Notes: a model not told the origin generated them from the sequence alone. 64,000 nt of DNA from CAWDPQ01 sp963804245 (GCA_963804245.1 CAWDPQ010000021.1:111340-175339), one strand, 5' to 3'. Positions 29,871 to 39,901 are shown, counted from the stretch's first letter. Translations and numbers: made by a program.

Positions 29871-32573
29871 TTATTTTTGTTGCGCCAGCTTCTGCAAGAC
29901 GGCTCCGAGCAGCTTGATCTCTTCACCGTACAGAGCCCAGTTTCCTTCTCGCTGCGCCTGCATCGCGCGTTCGTAATGCGCACGCGCCTGGGCGGCGAGC
30001 GCGGCGACATCCGGTGCGGCACCGGTGGCCGGCTCGGTGGGGGCGGCGGCCTGTGGCGCCGTCGCCGAAGGCGGCTGCGGACGCGCCCGGCTGCCGGGGA
30101 ACAATCGATCGATGGCCGCGTCGAGCGTCTCTTCCATCACGATCTGATTCTGGTACGCCACGATCACGCGCTTGAGCTCGGGGATCTGGCCGTTGGCCGC
30201 GCGGAGATAGAGCGGCCTTATATAAAGGAGGGATTCTTCAATGGGAATGACGAGCAGCGTGCCCTGAATGACCTCCGAACCCTGCTGATTCCACAGCGTG
30301 ATCTGCGGTGCGATCACCTGATCCTGACTGATGCGCGCCGCGATCTGCCGCGGCCCGAAAATGACCGTCTGCTTCGGGAACTGGAAAACCATCAGCCGCC
30401 CGTAGTTCTCCCCGTCGCTGCGCGCCACCATCCACGCGGCGAGGTTGTCCTTCTGCCGCGGCGTGAACGGGAGCATCTGAATGAACTCGGGTGCCGACTC
30501 GTGCGGCAGCTTCATGATCGTGTAGTAGGGCTCCATGCGCTCGGATTGCCCGCCCACTTCGAACGCGGGGATCTCCCACTGATCCTCCCGGTTGTAGAAC
30601 ACGCCGGGATTCTGCATGTGGAAAGTCGCGAACATCGCCGCCTGCAGCGCGAAGATCCCGTGCGGGTAGCGCAGCCGCGTCCTCAAGTCTTCCGGCATCT
30701 TCTCCAGCGGCTCGAGCAGGCCCGGGAAGATCTTTGCGTAGGTCTGCGCGATCGGGTCCTTCGGGTCGAGAAGGTGGAAGGTCGTCGTCCCGTGATAGGC
30801 GTCAATGGTCAGCTTTACGGCGTTGCGGATGTAGTTCACGCCGTTGGCGCTGGTCGAATACGGATAGCGGTTGGACGTCAGGTAGGCGTCGAGAACCCAG
30901 ACGAGGCGTCCCTGTGACACGGCCATGTACGGGTCGTCGTAGTCGAAGAACGGCGCGATTCGACGCACGCGTTCCGCGATGCGACGGTAGATCATCACGC
31001 GGCTCTCACGGGTCAGGTTGGGCGAGAAGAACGTGTCGGTCGATTTGAAGCGGATGGCAAACATCAGGCGCCGCAGAACGTTCGACAGCGGCACGCCGCC
31101 GTTGCCGGCATAGCTGGCGAATACGTTGTCGTCGCCGCGCGGGTAGTCGAACTCCTGCGTCTTCGTCTTCACGAACACGTGGTCGTTCGACAGCTCGCCA
31201 TAGTAAATCGCTGGCTGAGTCACCTTCAGGTCCACGGTCGAGACCAACGGCAGGTCCCGGATGAACAGCACGGGGAGGCCTTCGCGCGTGACCTCGTTGA
31301 CCGGACCCAGCGTCAGGCCATAGCCATGTGTGAACGTCAGGCGCTCGTTGATCCAGCTGCGGCTGGGCAGGCTCTGCGAGTTGAGCTCGCGAGCCGAGAG
31401 CATGGTCTGCCGGTATTGGCCGTTGATGGTGTAACGGTCGTTGTCGACGGCCACGAAATCGTAGTAGGTGCGGATCTCCTGCAGCTGCCCGAACGTGTCG
31501 AGCAACGGGCGTTCGTTCCAGAGCGGCACGTTATCGAGGGTCGTCGCATTGCGATCGATGTCGGCGCGAGTGAGGTGCGCCTCGCCCGACAACGGGCGCT
31601 CCTCGACACGGTCGAGCGCGAACGCCGCCCGCGTAGCCTGGATGTTGTGGGTGATGAACGGCGTCTCGCGCACCTGCTCGTTCGGGCCGACGACAAAGCG
31701 CTGGATGATCGCCGCATAGGCGACGCCGCCCACCGAGACGACGATGTAGAGGGCGGCCGCCAGCACACTTGGCCAGTAGCGCGACGCCCGCATCTGCCAG
31801 AGCGCGAGCGCAGCCCCTACGAACGCCGCCAACGTCAACACTCGCAGTGCCGGGATGCGCGCGTTGACGTCGGTATACGAGGCGCCGAACACCGCCCCCG
31901 ACGAGGTCGTCAGGAGCTGCGGTATCTGCAGCCAGGCGCCGAACCCGAGCACGAGCAGCAGCGCCGCGGCAAGGATCGACAGGTGCCGGAGCGCGGCGCG
32001 CGACGCGAGCAGCCCGCGGATCGGGTCGAGCCCCACTTCTCCGCTCAGGACGTAGGCGGCCAGAGCGCCGGCACCGGCCACGAACACCACCACGAGGAGC
32101 AGCATTCGAAGGATCTCGAGAAGCGGCAGCGTGAAGACGTAGAAGCCCACGTCGTATCCGAGAATCGGGTCGCGAATGCCGAACGGTGTGGCATAGACGT
32201 AGGCGAGCCATGTGTCCCAGCTGCTGCCGGCGTAGACCCCGATCAACAGGCCGAGTAACCCCGCCGCCAACATCACGAGCGGCCGGAACCGGGTCGGGTC
32301 CATCGTCAGCGGCCGCGGCCCCTCGGGCGTGACGACCGTGAACTGCCAGGGGCGCAACGACCTGAAGGCAATGGCCAGGTTGCCGGCCAGGAGCGCGAAC
32401 ACGACGAGGCCAACGACCAGGGTGATCGTCGAGCGTGCCGTCAGCGATCGGATGAAGACCTGCTCGTAGCCGACTTCCTTGAACCAGAGCCAGTCGGTGT
32501 AGAACTCGGCGAAGGCCGGTAAGCCCAGCAGGACGAGCAGGGCAAGAAAGACAAGAGGAAGGCGTCGGGGCAT
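29871..32573 (-). CDS. UPF0182 family membrane protein
   Basis: A 900-residue protein with about seven N-terminal membrane helices (residues 1-300), including the family hallmark FYTDWLWFKEVGYEQVF. A large extracytoplasmic region follows, with conserved stretches such as YFVVGPNEQVRETPFITHNI-like sequence, SLPSRSWINERLTFTHGYG and YGRLMVFQFPKQTVIFGPRQ. The last ~90 residues are a low-complexity Pro/Ala linker and a helix that reads like a TPR-edge sequence (ALAAQARAHYERAMQAQREG). Function of the family is unknown. The frame is intact. It is transcribed leftward from the metallothionein-like gene side. Confidence 0.9.
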   Translation of the reverse strand: MPRRLPLVFLALLVLLGLPAFAEFYTDWLWFKEVGYEQVFIRSLTARSTITLVVGLVVFALLAGNLAIAFRSLRPWQFTVVTPEGPRPLTMDPTRFRPLVMLAAGLLGLLIGVYAGSSWDTWLAYVYATPFGIRDPILGYDVGFYVFTLPLLEILRMLLLVVVFVAGAGALAAYVLSGEVGLDPIRGLLASRAALRHLSILAAALLLVLGFGAWLQIPQLLTTSSGAVFGASYTDVNARIPALRVLTLAAFVGAALALWQMRASRYWPSVLAAALYIVVSVGGVAYAAIIQRFVVGPNEQVRETPFITHNIQATRAAFALDRVEERPLSGEAHLTRADIDRNATTLDNVPLWNERPLLDTFGQLQEIRTYYDFVAVDNDRYTINGQYRQTMLSARELNSQSLPSRSWINERLTFTHGYGLTLGPVNEVTREGLPVLFIRDLPLVSTVDLKVTQPAIYYGELSNDHVFVKTKTQEFDYPRGDDNVFASYAGNGGVPLSNVLRRLMFAIRFKSTDTFFSPNLTRESRVMIYRRIAERVRRIAPFFDYDDPYMAVSQGRLVWVLDAYLTSNRYPYSTSANGVNYIRNAVKLTIDAYHGTTTFHLLDPKDPIAQTYAKIFPGLLEPLEKMPEDLRTRLRYPHGIFALQAAMFATFHMQNPGVFYNREDQWEIPAFEVGGQSERMEPYYTIMKLPHESAPEFIQMLPFTPRQKDNLAAWMVARSDGENYGRLMVFQFPKQTVIFGPRQIAARISQDQVIAPQITLWNQQGSEVIQGTLLVIPIEESLLYIRPLYLRAANGQIPELKRVIVAYQNQIVMEETLDAAIDRLFPGSRARPQPPSATAPQAAAPTEPATGAAPDVAALAAQARAHYERAMQAQREGNWALYGEEIKLLGAVLQKLAQQK

Positions 32574-32663
32574 GCGGGGAGCCCGATTATACGTGCTCCC
32601 TTGGAACCGACAGGTTCGGGCCCCTGAATCCGTCAGATTTCAGCGAACCGCGCGCCAGCCCGG

Positions 32664-32813
32664 CTAGCGACACTCAGGGTGGTTGCACCCGCACCGCAGC
32701 TCGGTGATGTTTGCGGCCTTCTTGCAGTGATCGCTGCAGTACTTCCCGAACGGACCGTTGGGAGTCACGGTACACGAGCACGAGGGATGTGCGCACGGGG
32801 CCGGTTGATTCAT
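32664..32813 (-). CDS. Bacterial metallothionein-like protein
   Basis: A 49-residue frame, ATG at 32813, with GGGAG 9 nt upstream. It has eight Cys (residues 7, 12, 14, 26, 30, 41, 43, 48) and three His (9, 29, 45), arranged as CAHPSCSC, YCSDHC and CGCNHPEC. This spacing matches the SmtA/BmtA zinc metallothioneins: CxC pairs at both ends and a YCSxxC centre. The protein should bind several Zn(II) or Cd(II) ions in the cytoplasm for storage or detoxification. It is too short for most gene finders. It lies downstream-facing toward UPF0182 and is divergent from the histidine kinase gene. Confidence 0.82.
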   Translation of the reverse strand: MNQPAPCAHPSCSCTVTPNGPFGKYCSDHCKKAANITELRCGCNHPECR

Positions 32814-32909
32814 TGAAGCTCTCCCGGTTGAACGCTGGGCTCATTGTGTGCGTTTGCGGCCGCGTCGTCTACCTCTGCAATTTCTCGCTTGCTTGCTACA
32901 ATTGCGAGC

Positions 32910-35142
32910 TTGTTTGTCCCCACCCTGCCCGCGGCGCTGCAGCGACGGCCGAAGCTCCTCCTCCTCACTTTCACGGTGTCCGTCCTCACCGCGGTGGCCG
33001 CACTGCAAGCCGTCAGCCTGTGGTGGCGTCGCGACATGATTCTCTCGAGCGCCGAATCACGTGCCGCGAATCTTGTCGTTCGTGCTCTCGGAGTACGTGC
33101 GCGGTTCGTTCGCGCTCGCCGACACGTCGCTCCGGCAGCTGGCCATCCACGCCAGGCGTGTGGGCGGACGCTACCGCACCCGCTGAGGCGTGGGATGCGA
33201 TGCTCTCGTCAGCGAAGGCGGCGGTTCCGGGCGGCGGGTCATTGTCGGTGACCGACGCGAACGGCATCATCCGGCGTGCGACGGTCCCGATCGTCGGGCA
33301 GTCGCGCAGCGATTACTACCTCTTCAAACAGCTCGCCGCGCTCGATCGTGACGAGCTCGTTGTCGATCGTCCGTTCGTGTCTTCCCTGGCGCGCGACCGC
33401 ATTCTGATTCCGATCGGCCGGCGTCTGGTCGACCAAAAGGGACGGTTCGCCGGGATCGGTCGTCGCCGCCGTGATGCCGGAAGCCTTCAGAGAGTTCTTC
33501 CGCACGGTTGACGTCGGTGAAGAGGGCATCATCTCCGTCTTTCATCCCGACGGTGTCGTCCTGCTCCGCGAACCGTCGGAGCCCGACGGGATGGGCGCGT
33601 CCGCGGCCGACAACCCGGTGCTGCAGGCGGCACAGCGCTCCGGCAAGGATGGGATCACGACGGGTCCACTACAACCGAGCGGGGCGACATTACGTGAGTG
33701 CCTACCGGATGACGGCAGGTACACCACCCCTGATCGTGGCCGTCTCCCTGAACCAACGAGAGATTCTGGCCGACTGGCAACGGCAGGTGCAGACGTCGCT
33801 CGCGGCATTCACGGCGCTCACGCTGACGCTGGCGTTGATGCTGCGCGTGCTGTTCCGGCAGATGCGCGCGCGGAGCAAGGCGGAAAAGGACCTCACGGAA
33901 GTGCAACGGCTCGAGGCTGAACGGCTGCGGCAATCCAACGAACGCCTCGAAGAGGCACTCGAGCGCGAACAGCGTGCGCGGCTCGAGACAGAAGCGGCGA
34001 GCTATCTGAAGGATGAATTCCTGATGACGGTCTCGCACGAGCTGCGCACGCCGCTGACCGCCATCTATGGGTGGGTCCGCATGCTGGCCGCCGAGGGTCT
34101 GCGCGGCGACCAGCGGCGCCGGGCGATTGCCGCGGTCGAGCGGAACGCACGGGCGCAGACGCGGCTGATCGACGATCTCCTCGACGTGTCGCGTGCGATC
34201 AGCGGCAAGCTGCGGCTCGAGGCGCGGCCGGTGAATGTCGCGGATGTCGTCCTCGCTGCGGTCGAAACCCTGGGGGCCGCGCTCGAAGCCAAATCGATTC
34301 GGCTCGAATCGAACATCGATGCAGACATCGGCCCCGTCGTCGTCGATCCCGATCGCGTGCAGCAGATCGTGTGGAACCTGTTGTCGAACGCGATCAAGTT
34401 CACGCCGGACCACGGAACAGTTCGTTTGTCGCTGCGCCGAACCGAGTCGAGTATCGAGATCTGCGTGGAAGACACGGGAGTGGGAATCGACCCCGATTTC
34501 CTGCCCTACGTCTTCGAGCGTTTTCGCCAGGCCGAGGCCGGCACGCGGCGGCGGTATGGCGGCCTGGGACTTGGATTGGCCATCGTTCGCCACCTGGTGG
34601 AACTGCACGGCGGCACCGTCGCTGCGCAGAGCGGTGGCGATGGAGCCGGCGCCAGGTTCCGGGTGCTGCTGCCGATGCGGGTGGCCCGTCCTGATTCCGA
34701 GCCGGCGACGGTCAGCGCCCCCTCGGCGCCGCTGGAGGCCCTCGAGGCGCGCCTCGACGGACTGCGGGTACTGGTCGTGGACGACGAGGCGGACGCGCGC
34801 GAGCTGTTCGCATCGATCGTCGAGCGGGCCGGCGCCTCCGTTCTCACGGCGCCGTCGGCGCAGGACGCGCTGCGAATCCTGGCCGACGGAAGCATCCAGG
34901 TCCTGCTGTCAGACATCGAGATGCCCGGGGAGGACGGTTACGAGCTGATCGCCCAGGTGCTCGCCAACCCGCAGATCCCGCGTCCAATAGCCATCGCCGT
35001 GACCGCCTATGCCAGGAGCGTCGACCGACGCCGCGCCCTCGACGCCGGCTTCGACCGGCACCTCGCCAAGCCCATCGAGCCCGCAGAACTCGTCGCCGTC
35101 ATCGCCTCGCTGGCCGCGCAACAGCTGGCCCGCCGCACATAG
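32910..35142 (+). pseudogene. Hybrid sensor histidine kinase with C-terminal receiver, frameshifts in the sensor part
   Basis: The kinase half is intact. HisKA has the phospho-His in SHELRTPL, and HATPase_c shows NLLSNAIKF, EDTGVGID, FERFRQ and GLGLGLAIV. A receiver domain follows with VVDDEADA, the phospho-Asp in LLSDIEMPG, and HLAKP. Upstream lies a membrane-anchored sensor domain (a helix near LLLLTFTVSVLTAVAALQAV, a periplasmic dCache-like region, a second helix FTALTLTLALMLRVLF). That half changes frame near 33080, 33165, 33455 and 33665. A TTG at 32910 is the likeliest start but is uncertain. The kinase half alone could be translated from an internal start. It lies just upstream of a STAS / GAF-HATPase pair. 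Confidence 0.8.
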
Positions 35143-35180
35143 CTCGTAGCTCGTTGCTCGTTGCTCGTGGACTCGAGTCT

Positions 35181-35208
35181 GCCCGCCGTAGCTTTAGCGG
35201 AGGCGGGC
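35181..35208. terminator. GC hairpin and GCTCGTT array after the histidine kinase
   Basis: GCCCGCC (35181-35187) pairs with GGCGGGC (35202-35208) around GTAGCTTTAGCGGA. Flanking GACTC and GAGTC extend the pairing outward. A short tandem array of GCTCGTA/GCTCGTT (35143-35168) precedes it. It probably separates the kinase transcript from the STAS gene. Confidence 0.5.
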
Positions 35209-35264
35209 CGCAACGGAGCCGAGTCCGTTTCGTGCCTTCCTTATGTGCGATAATTCGCGTCGCC

Positions 35265-35621
35265 ATGACTCTGAAGGAGCGCGAGATCGGCGACGTGACC
35301 GTGCTGGATCTGGCCGGCCGCCTGGTGTTGGACGAAGGCGACACCTTGGTGCGGATGCGCGTCAACGAGCTGATCGTCGCCAACCGGGTGAAGATCATCG
35401 CCAACCTGCACGATGTGACCTATATCGACAGCTGCGGCCTGGGCGTGCTGGTCGCCAAGCTGGTGAGCGTGCGCAACAAAGGCGGCGATCTCCGGCTGCT
35501 CCACCTGTCCCCGCGAACCGCCCGCGTCTTCGCCATCAGCAAGCTGGAGAACGTGTTCGAGACATTCGACTCCGAAGATCAGGCTGTCGCGAGTTTTGCC
35601 GCGTCGCCGGGCGTTCGATGA
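35265..35621 (+). CDS. STAS-domain anti-sigma-factor antagonist
   Basis: A 118-residue single-domain SpoIIAA/RsbV-type protein. The phosphorylatable Ser is in YIDSCGLGVLV (about residues 55-65). In characterised systems the unphosphorylated antagonist binds an HATPase anti-sigma factor and releases the sigma factor. The ATG at 35265 starts directly at the STAS fold (MTLKEREIGDVTVLDLAG). Its stop overlaps the start of the next gene (ATGA), so the two are coupled. Confidence 0.9.
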   Translation: MTLKEREIGDVTVLDLAGRLVLDEGDTLVRMRVNELIVANRVKIIANLHDVTYIDSCGLGVLVAKLVSVRNKGGDLRLLHLSPRTARVFAISKLENVFETFDSEDQAVASFAASPGVR

Positions 35622-36631
35622 CCATCGATTCTCCCGAGACAGAGCGTCTCGCGGCGCTGCGGCGGTACCGCATCCTCGACACCGAGCCGGAGCGCTCGTT
35701 CGACGATTTGGCGCTGCTGGCGTCGCATATCTGCGGAACGCCGATGGCGCTCATCACGCTCGTCGACGAGCGCCGCCAGTGGTTCAAGTCCCGCGTCGGC
35801 GTTTCGATTGCCGAGACCTCGCGCGCGATCTCGTTCTGCACGCACGCCATCCGGCAACGAGATCTCTTCATCGTCCGCGATGCGAAGAAAGATGCGCGCT
35901 TCCAGGACAATCCGTTCGTAACCGGAGACGCCGAGATCCGCTTCTACGCCGGCGCGCCGCTGGTGACGCCAGACGGACACGCACTGGGAACGCTGTGCGT
36001 CCTCGATCGAACACCTCGCACCTTGGTACCGGAACAGCTCGAAGCGCTCGATGCCCTGCGGCGGCAGGTGGAGTCGCAGCTCGAGCTGCGCCTGAACCTG
36101 GTGGAGCTCGAGCGCGCGCTCGAGGAGCGCGACCGGGCGGAGGAACAGCAGACGAAGCTCATCGCCGAACTGCGCGCGGCGCACGACAACGTCAGACGAC
36201 TCAGCGGCATGATGCCCTTCTGCTCCACGTGTCAGTTCACGATGACCATCCCCGCCGATCCTCGCGCGATACCGACCGTGACGGATGGCGTCGTTCACGT
36301 GCTGCAGGAAAAGAACTGGCCGGAGGACGATGTCATGGCCGTCGAGCTCGCGTTGCAGGAAGCGGTGGCCAATGCCATCCGCCACGGTTGCGGCGGCGAC
36401 TCCAGCAAACAACTGCAGTGTTCGGTCTCCTGTGATGAATCCGGCGAGGTCGTGATCACCGTACGGGATCCCGGTACCGGTTTCGATCACACCGCCGTTC
36501 CGAACCCGCTCGAGCCGACCAACATCCTCAAGCCGAGCGGCCGCGGAATCTTCCTGATCAGCGGCTTGATGGATCAGGTGAAATACGCGGACGGCGGCCG
36601 CGAGCTGCAGATGCGGAAGAAGAAGGCGTAG
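35618..36631 (+). CDS. GAF sensor fused to an RsbW-type HATPase (anti-sigma / Ser kinase)
   Basis: A 337-residue cytoplasmic protein. Residues ~20-160 form a GAF domain (AALRRYRILDTEPERSFDDL, SRAISFCTHAIRQRDLFIVRDAKKD). A coiled coil (~160-195) and a Cys pair MMPFCSTCQ (~201-206) connect it to an HATPase_c domain with the N box ELALQEAVANAIRHGC, VRDPGTGFD and GRGIFLISGLMD, as in RsbW/SpoIIAB. No HisKA is present, so it should phosphorylate the adjacent STAS protein on Ser rather than act as a histidine kinase. The GAF domain gives it its own signal input. No sigma-factor gene lies nearby. It overlaps the STAS gene by 4 nt. Confidence 0.85.
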   Translation: MTIDSPETERLAALRRYRILDTEPERSFDDLALLASHICGTPMALITLVDERRQWFKSRVGVSIAETSRAISFCTHAIRQRDLFIVRDAKKDARFQDNPFVTGDAEIRFYAGAPLVTPDGHALGTLCVLDRTPRTLVPEQLEALDALRRQVESQLELRLNLVELERALEERDRAEEQQTKLIAELRAAHDNVRRLSGMMPFCSTCQFTMTIPADPRAIPTVTDGVVHVLQEKNWPEDDVMAVELALQEAVANAIRHGCGGDSSKQLQCSVSCDESGEVVITVRDPGTGFDHTAVPNPLEPTNILKPSGRGIFLISGLMDQVKYADGGRELQMRKKKA

Positions 36632-36632
36632 C

Positions 36633-38480
36633 TCATTTCAGTTCGATTTCCTTCGAATCCAGGCCGCCGCGCGTCGAGGCCACGGCGACCTTGATCGTGC
36701 CGGCCCCCTTGACCTGCCACTTCACGCTCTTCGTCTCCCCCGGCTTCAACCAATCGATCTCGATTGCCGCCCGCTGACGCGCCTCGCCGGCGACGGGCGC
36801 CAGGAGCTCCTGCCCTTTTGCCAGCGTGATGGTGCACGTGTCCGGTCGCACCATCTTCACTCGCTTCGCGATGTCCAGCGCCGTCGGCATCTTGCCGTCG
36901 TTGGTTACCGTCAGGTCGATCTGGTAAACACCCTTCGCCGTCGATCGGCCGTCGGCGGAGACGATACGGACCTGGGGCAGCTGTTGAGCGAGATAGAGAT
37001 TGAACATCGCTTCGTTGCGAGCCCATGGTTCGAGCATGTCCGGCGGAGGATTCTGCGCGTAGAACTTCGGGTTGAAGCCGCCAATCTCCACGTCTCCCAG
37101 CGTCGGGTGTTTGAATGCCGACCACGGCTTGAAGTCTCCCTTGCCGGCGCGGTTCTCATCGTTCCACCGCAGCACTTCCCACTCGTCGTGACGATTGTCT
37201 GAGTCGTAGTCGACGAAGCGACCGCCGTTCCAGATTTCATTTCCGTACCAGACGGCGCCATAGAAGGAGTAGCCGAAATCGGGACCGTGCCCGAATAGGG
37301 GCGTCGGTCGGGCAGGTTCGCCGGTCAGAGGATTCGGCCCTCCGCGTGTCGCGTAAACATCGTAGGTATCCCCGGCCCACGGATAACTGGTCAGTTCCAG
37401 GCCTTTCGCATCGAACTTGCGGATCAACTCGAGGTCCGCCGCAAACATCGTCTCCTCGCTCTTGCTCGTGGAGGGACCACGCAGGATCATCGGAACAGCG
37501 GTGTCCAGGGAGTTGACGATGGCGATATTGGGGTGCGTCATGAGAAACAGGAACACCGCCCGCGTTTCGGGCTCCGAGAGCGGGTATTCGCCGGCGCCTC
37601 CCTGCGTCTGGCCGCGGCCGGTTTCCTCGCGCATCGGGCGCCAGTTCTCCGGGTAGTTCCGGTGCAGGTCGAGGCCGCCGATGCCGTCCTCGTTGTAGCG
37701 GCCGTCGCCGTCGCTGTCGACCCCTTCCGAGTAGACCTCGTAGTCTCCTTCGCCGTCGCGCACGCGGCGCATCGCCCGTCCCTGCGCATCCTTCGGATCC
37801 TTGATCCAGTTCCCCTTGCCCTTGGTGACCTTCTTGCGCATCTGACGGATGAAGGTATCGCCATCGAGATCGTCGCCGGCGTCCTCGTCCAGCAGACCGT
37901 CGCCGTCGCTGTCGTTCGGACGCACGGTGCTGCGCAGCGTCTGCGCCGTGAGGTGGTACAGCGAGGAACCGTCCGGATTGTTCATCGGCCGCGCGTAGAT
38001 GGTCTTGGTGTCGATCAGACGGCGGATATCCGGATCGGCGGCGTAGTTGGTCAGGAGATGATGAATCAGATACAGCGTCGCCTCGATGCCGCTGATCTCG
38101 CCGGCATGGCGTCCGCCTTCGATGAAGAACGCCGGGCGGTCCGTGTGCTTGAGATTCTTCTTGGTGGCGATGGTAACCTGCCAGATCTCACGGCCCTCGA
38201 ACGACTGTCCGACGGAATAGAGATCGACGAGGTCCGGATACTTTGTGGCCCAGGAACGCAGCAGTGCCGCCGTCTCGTCGTAGGTGTGATAGTGCGCGAA
38301 ATCGATCTCCCCGGGCGCCTTCGCCTTCAACTGCGGATAGTCGACGCGACGAAAGGCAGAGGCACCGTCCCGGGCGCCGCCAACCCGGTGCATGGGCGGC
38401 AACTTCGATGGCTCCTGTGCCACGATCCAGGTGCACCACGCGCACACGACTGCGACGACGGTCAGCGTCCTTCCTGCCAT
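36633..38480 (-). CDS. Secreted M14 family zinc carboxypeptidase
   Basis: A 615-residue exported peptidase (signal VVAVVCAWCTWIVAQ). The zinc ligands are H125 and E128 in IEGGRHAGEISG. NNPDGS and the later HRNYPENW segment match the M14 active site. Between them lies an inserted, calcium-binding-like acidic region (DSDGDGLLDEDAGDDLDGD, then DSDGDGRYNEDG). The C-terminal ~120 residues are a beta-sandwich. It is the second M14 enzyme of the window and is not closely similar to the one at 1502. It runs convergent with the GAF-HATPase gene, with only a 1-nt gap. Confidence 0.88.
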   Translation of the reverse strand: MAGRTLTVVAVVCAWCTWIVAQEPSKLPPMHRVGGARDGASAFRRVDYPQLKAKAPGEIDFAHYHTYDETAALLRSWATKYPDLVDLYSVGQSFEGREIWQVTIATKKNLKHTDRPAFFIEGGRHAGEISGIEATLYLIHHLLTNYAADPDIRRLIDTKTIYARPMNNPDGSSLYHLTAQTLRSTVRPNDSDGDGLLDEDAGDDLDGDTFIRQMRKKVTKGKGNWIKDPKDAQGRAMRRVRDGEGDYEVYSEGVDSDGDGRYNEDGIGGLDLHRNYPENWRPMREETGRGQTQGGAGEYPLSEPETRAVFLFLMTHPNIAIVNSLDTAVPMILRGPSTSKSEETMFAADLELIRKFDAKGLELTSYPWAGDTYDVYATRGGPNPLTGEPARPTPLFGHGPDFGYSFYGAVWYGNEIWNGGRFVDYDSDNRHDEWEVLRWNDENRAGKGDFKPWSAFKHPTLGDVEIGGFNPKFYAQNPPPDMLEPWARNEAMFNLYLAQQLPQVRIVSADGRSTAKGVYQIDLTVTNDGKMPTALDIAKRVKMVRPDTCTITLAKGQELLAPVAGEARQRAAIEIDWLKPGETKSVKWQVKGAGTIKVAVASTRGGLDSKEIELK

Positions 38481-38523
38481 GTAAGACTCCGGCTATTCTC
38501 GGGTGTTAGACTCTCGCACCACG

Positions 38524-39873
38524 ATGCGTTCGTTCGGTAAACACTACTCGATTCGCGATTGGCTCGGGCTCCTTTACATCGCCGCGGTCCTGGCGTCGAG
38601 TGCGTGCACCGTTCAAGCGCCGCGAACGCCAGCGGCAGTCAGTTCGGCCGGCGGCACAAGCGCGAGCGGAGGCATCAATCGGCCGGAACATCGCGACAAA
38701 TCACACCTCGTTCTGATCTCGTTCGACGGCTTTCGCCACGATTACCTGGAGCGCTTCAATCTCCCGAACTTCAAGCGTATGAGCGACCGCGGGGCACGGG
38801 CGGCGGCGATGATTCCAGTGTTTCCGTCCCTCACCTTTCCGAACCACTATTCGCTCGCCACCGGCCTGCACCCCGAACGCCACGGCATCGTCGAAAACAC
38901 GTTCTACGATCCCGATCGCAACCAGACTTATTCGATTGGCGATCAGTCGACCGTGACGGATGGGAGCTGGTATCGAGGCGAGCCGATCTGGGTCACGGCC
39001 GAATCGCAGGGAATGGTTGCCGCCTGTTTCTTCTGGCCGGGCTCGGAAGCGGCAATCAAGGGTGTCCGTCCGACCATCTGGAACAAGTACGACGGGACCG
39101 TGGCCAACAACGCACGCGTCGACACCGTGCTGCAGTGGCTGCGCATGCCGGCGGAGCAGCGCCCGCACCTCATAACCATCTACTTCAGCGAGCTCGACTA
39201 CGCCTCGCACCGGAATCCGCTCGACTCGTCTGCCATCGAAGCGGCCACCAAGTCCCTCGATCGGTCTCTGGGTGCGCTGCTCGACGGTATCGACGCGCTG
39301 CCCATCAAAGATCGCGTTTACTTGGTGGTGACGTCCGACCACGGAATGGCGGAGACGAACAGATCGCACGTGATCATGCTGAGCTCTTTGATCGATCTCG
39401 ACAGCGTGAAGGTCAGCTTTGACGGACCGGTGACGGGTCTGCACGTGAAGGCGGGATCACCAGAGGCGCGGCACATTCGCGATCAAATCAACTCACGACT
39501 GCAGCGCGGCCGCGCATACTTGCGCCGAGAAGTTCCCGAGAAGCATCATTTTCGTGCCGATCCGCGTATCGGCGACGTCGTCATCATCATGGACGAGTCG
39601 TGGACGCTCGTCGGCATACCACCCGTGATCCGGCTGGTGCGCGAGCGGTGGGGCACGCACGGATGGGATCCGGCGCTGCCATCGATGCACGCAGTGTTCA
39701 TGATCGCCGGTCCGGACATCCGCCCGGGTACGACGATTCCTGCGGTTGATAACGTCGACGTCTACCCCCTCATGACCGAGCTGTTGGGTCTTCGGCCGGC
39801 GTCGGGAATCGATGGACGATCTGGACACATTCGGGCGCAAGTGACGATCGCCACGGGTGTGGCGACACGATAA
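38524..39873 (+). CDS. ENPP-type ectonucleotide pyrophosphatase / phosphodiesterase, probable lipoprotein
   Basis: A 449-residue secreted enzyme of the alkaline phosphatase superfamily. The N-terminal signal ends LASSAC, so lipid anchoring is likely. ISFDGFRHDYLERF carries the first metal Asp, PSLTFPNHYSLATGLHPERHGI carries the Thr nucleophile, and TSDHGMAETN and GTHGWDP give the remaining metal ligands. Family members hydrolyse nucleotide phosphodiesters or choline phosphodiesters. ATG at 38524 is chosen; an upstream GTG at 38503 adds seven charged residues before the signal. It is divergent from the M14 gene. Confidence 0.85.
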   Translation: MRSFGKHYSIRDWLGLLYIAAVLASSACTVQAPRTPAAVSSAGGTSASGGINRPEHRDKSHLVLISFDGFRHDYLERFNLPNFKRMSDRGARAAAMIPVFPSLTFPNHYSLATGLHPERHGIVENTFYDPDRNQTYSIGDQSTVTDGSWYRGEPIWVTAESQGMVAACFFWPGSEAAIKGVRPTIWNKYDGTVANNARVDTVLQWLRMPAEQRPHLITIYFSELDYASHRNPLDSSAIEAATKSLDRSLGALLDGIDALPIKDRVYLVVTSDHGMAETNRSHVIMLSSLIDLDSVKVSFDGPVTGLHVKAGSPEARHIRDQINSRLQRGRAYLRREVPEKHHFRADPRIGDVVIIMDESWTLVGIPPVIRLVRERWGTHGWDPALPSMHAVFMIAGPDIRPGTTIPAVDNVDVYPLMTELLGLRPASGIDGRSGHIRAQVTIATGVATR

Positions 39874-39901
39874 CAATCGCGGACGGGGATCGAGAGCTCA
39901 C

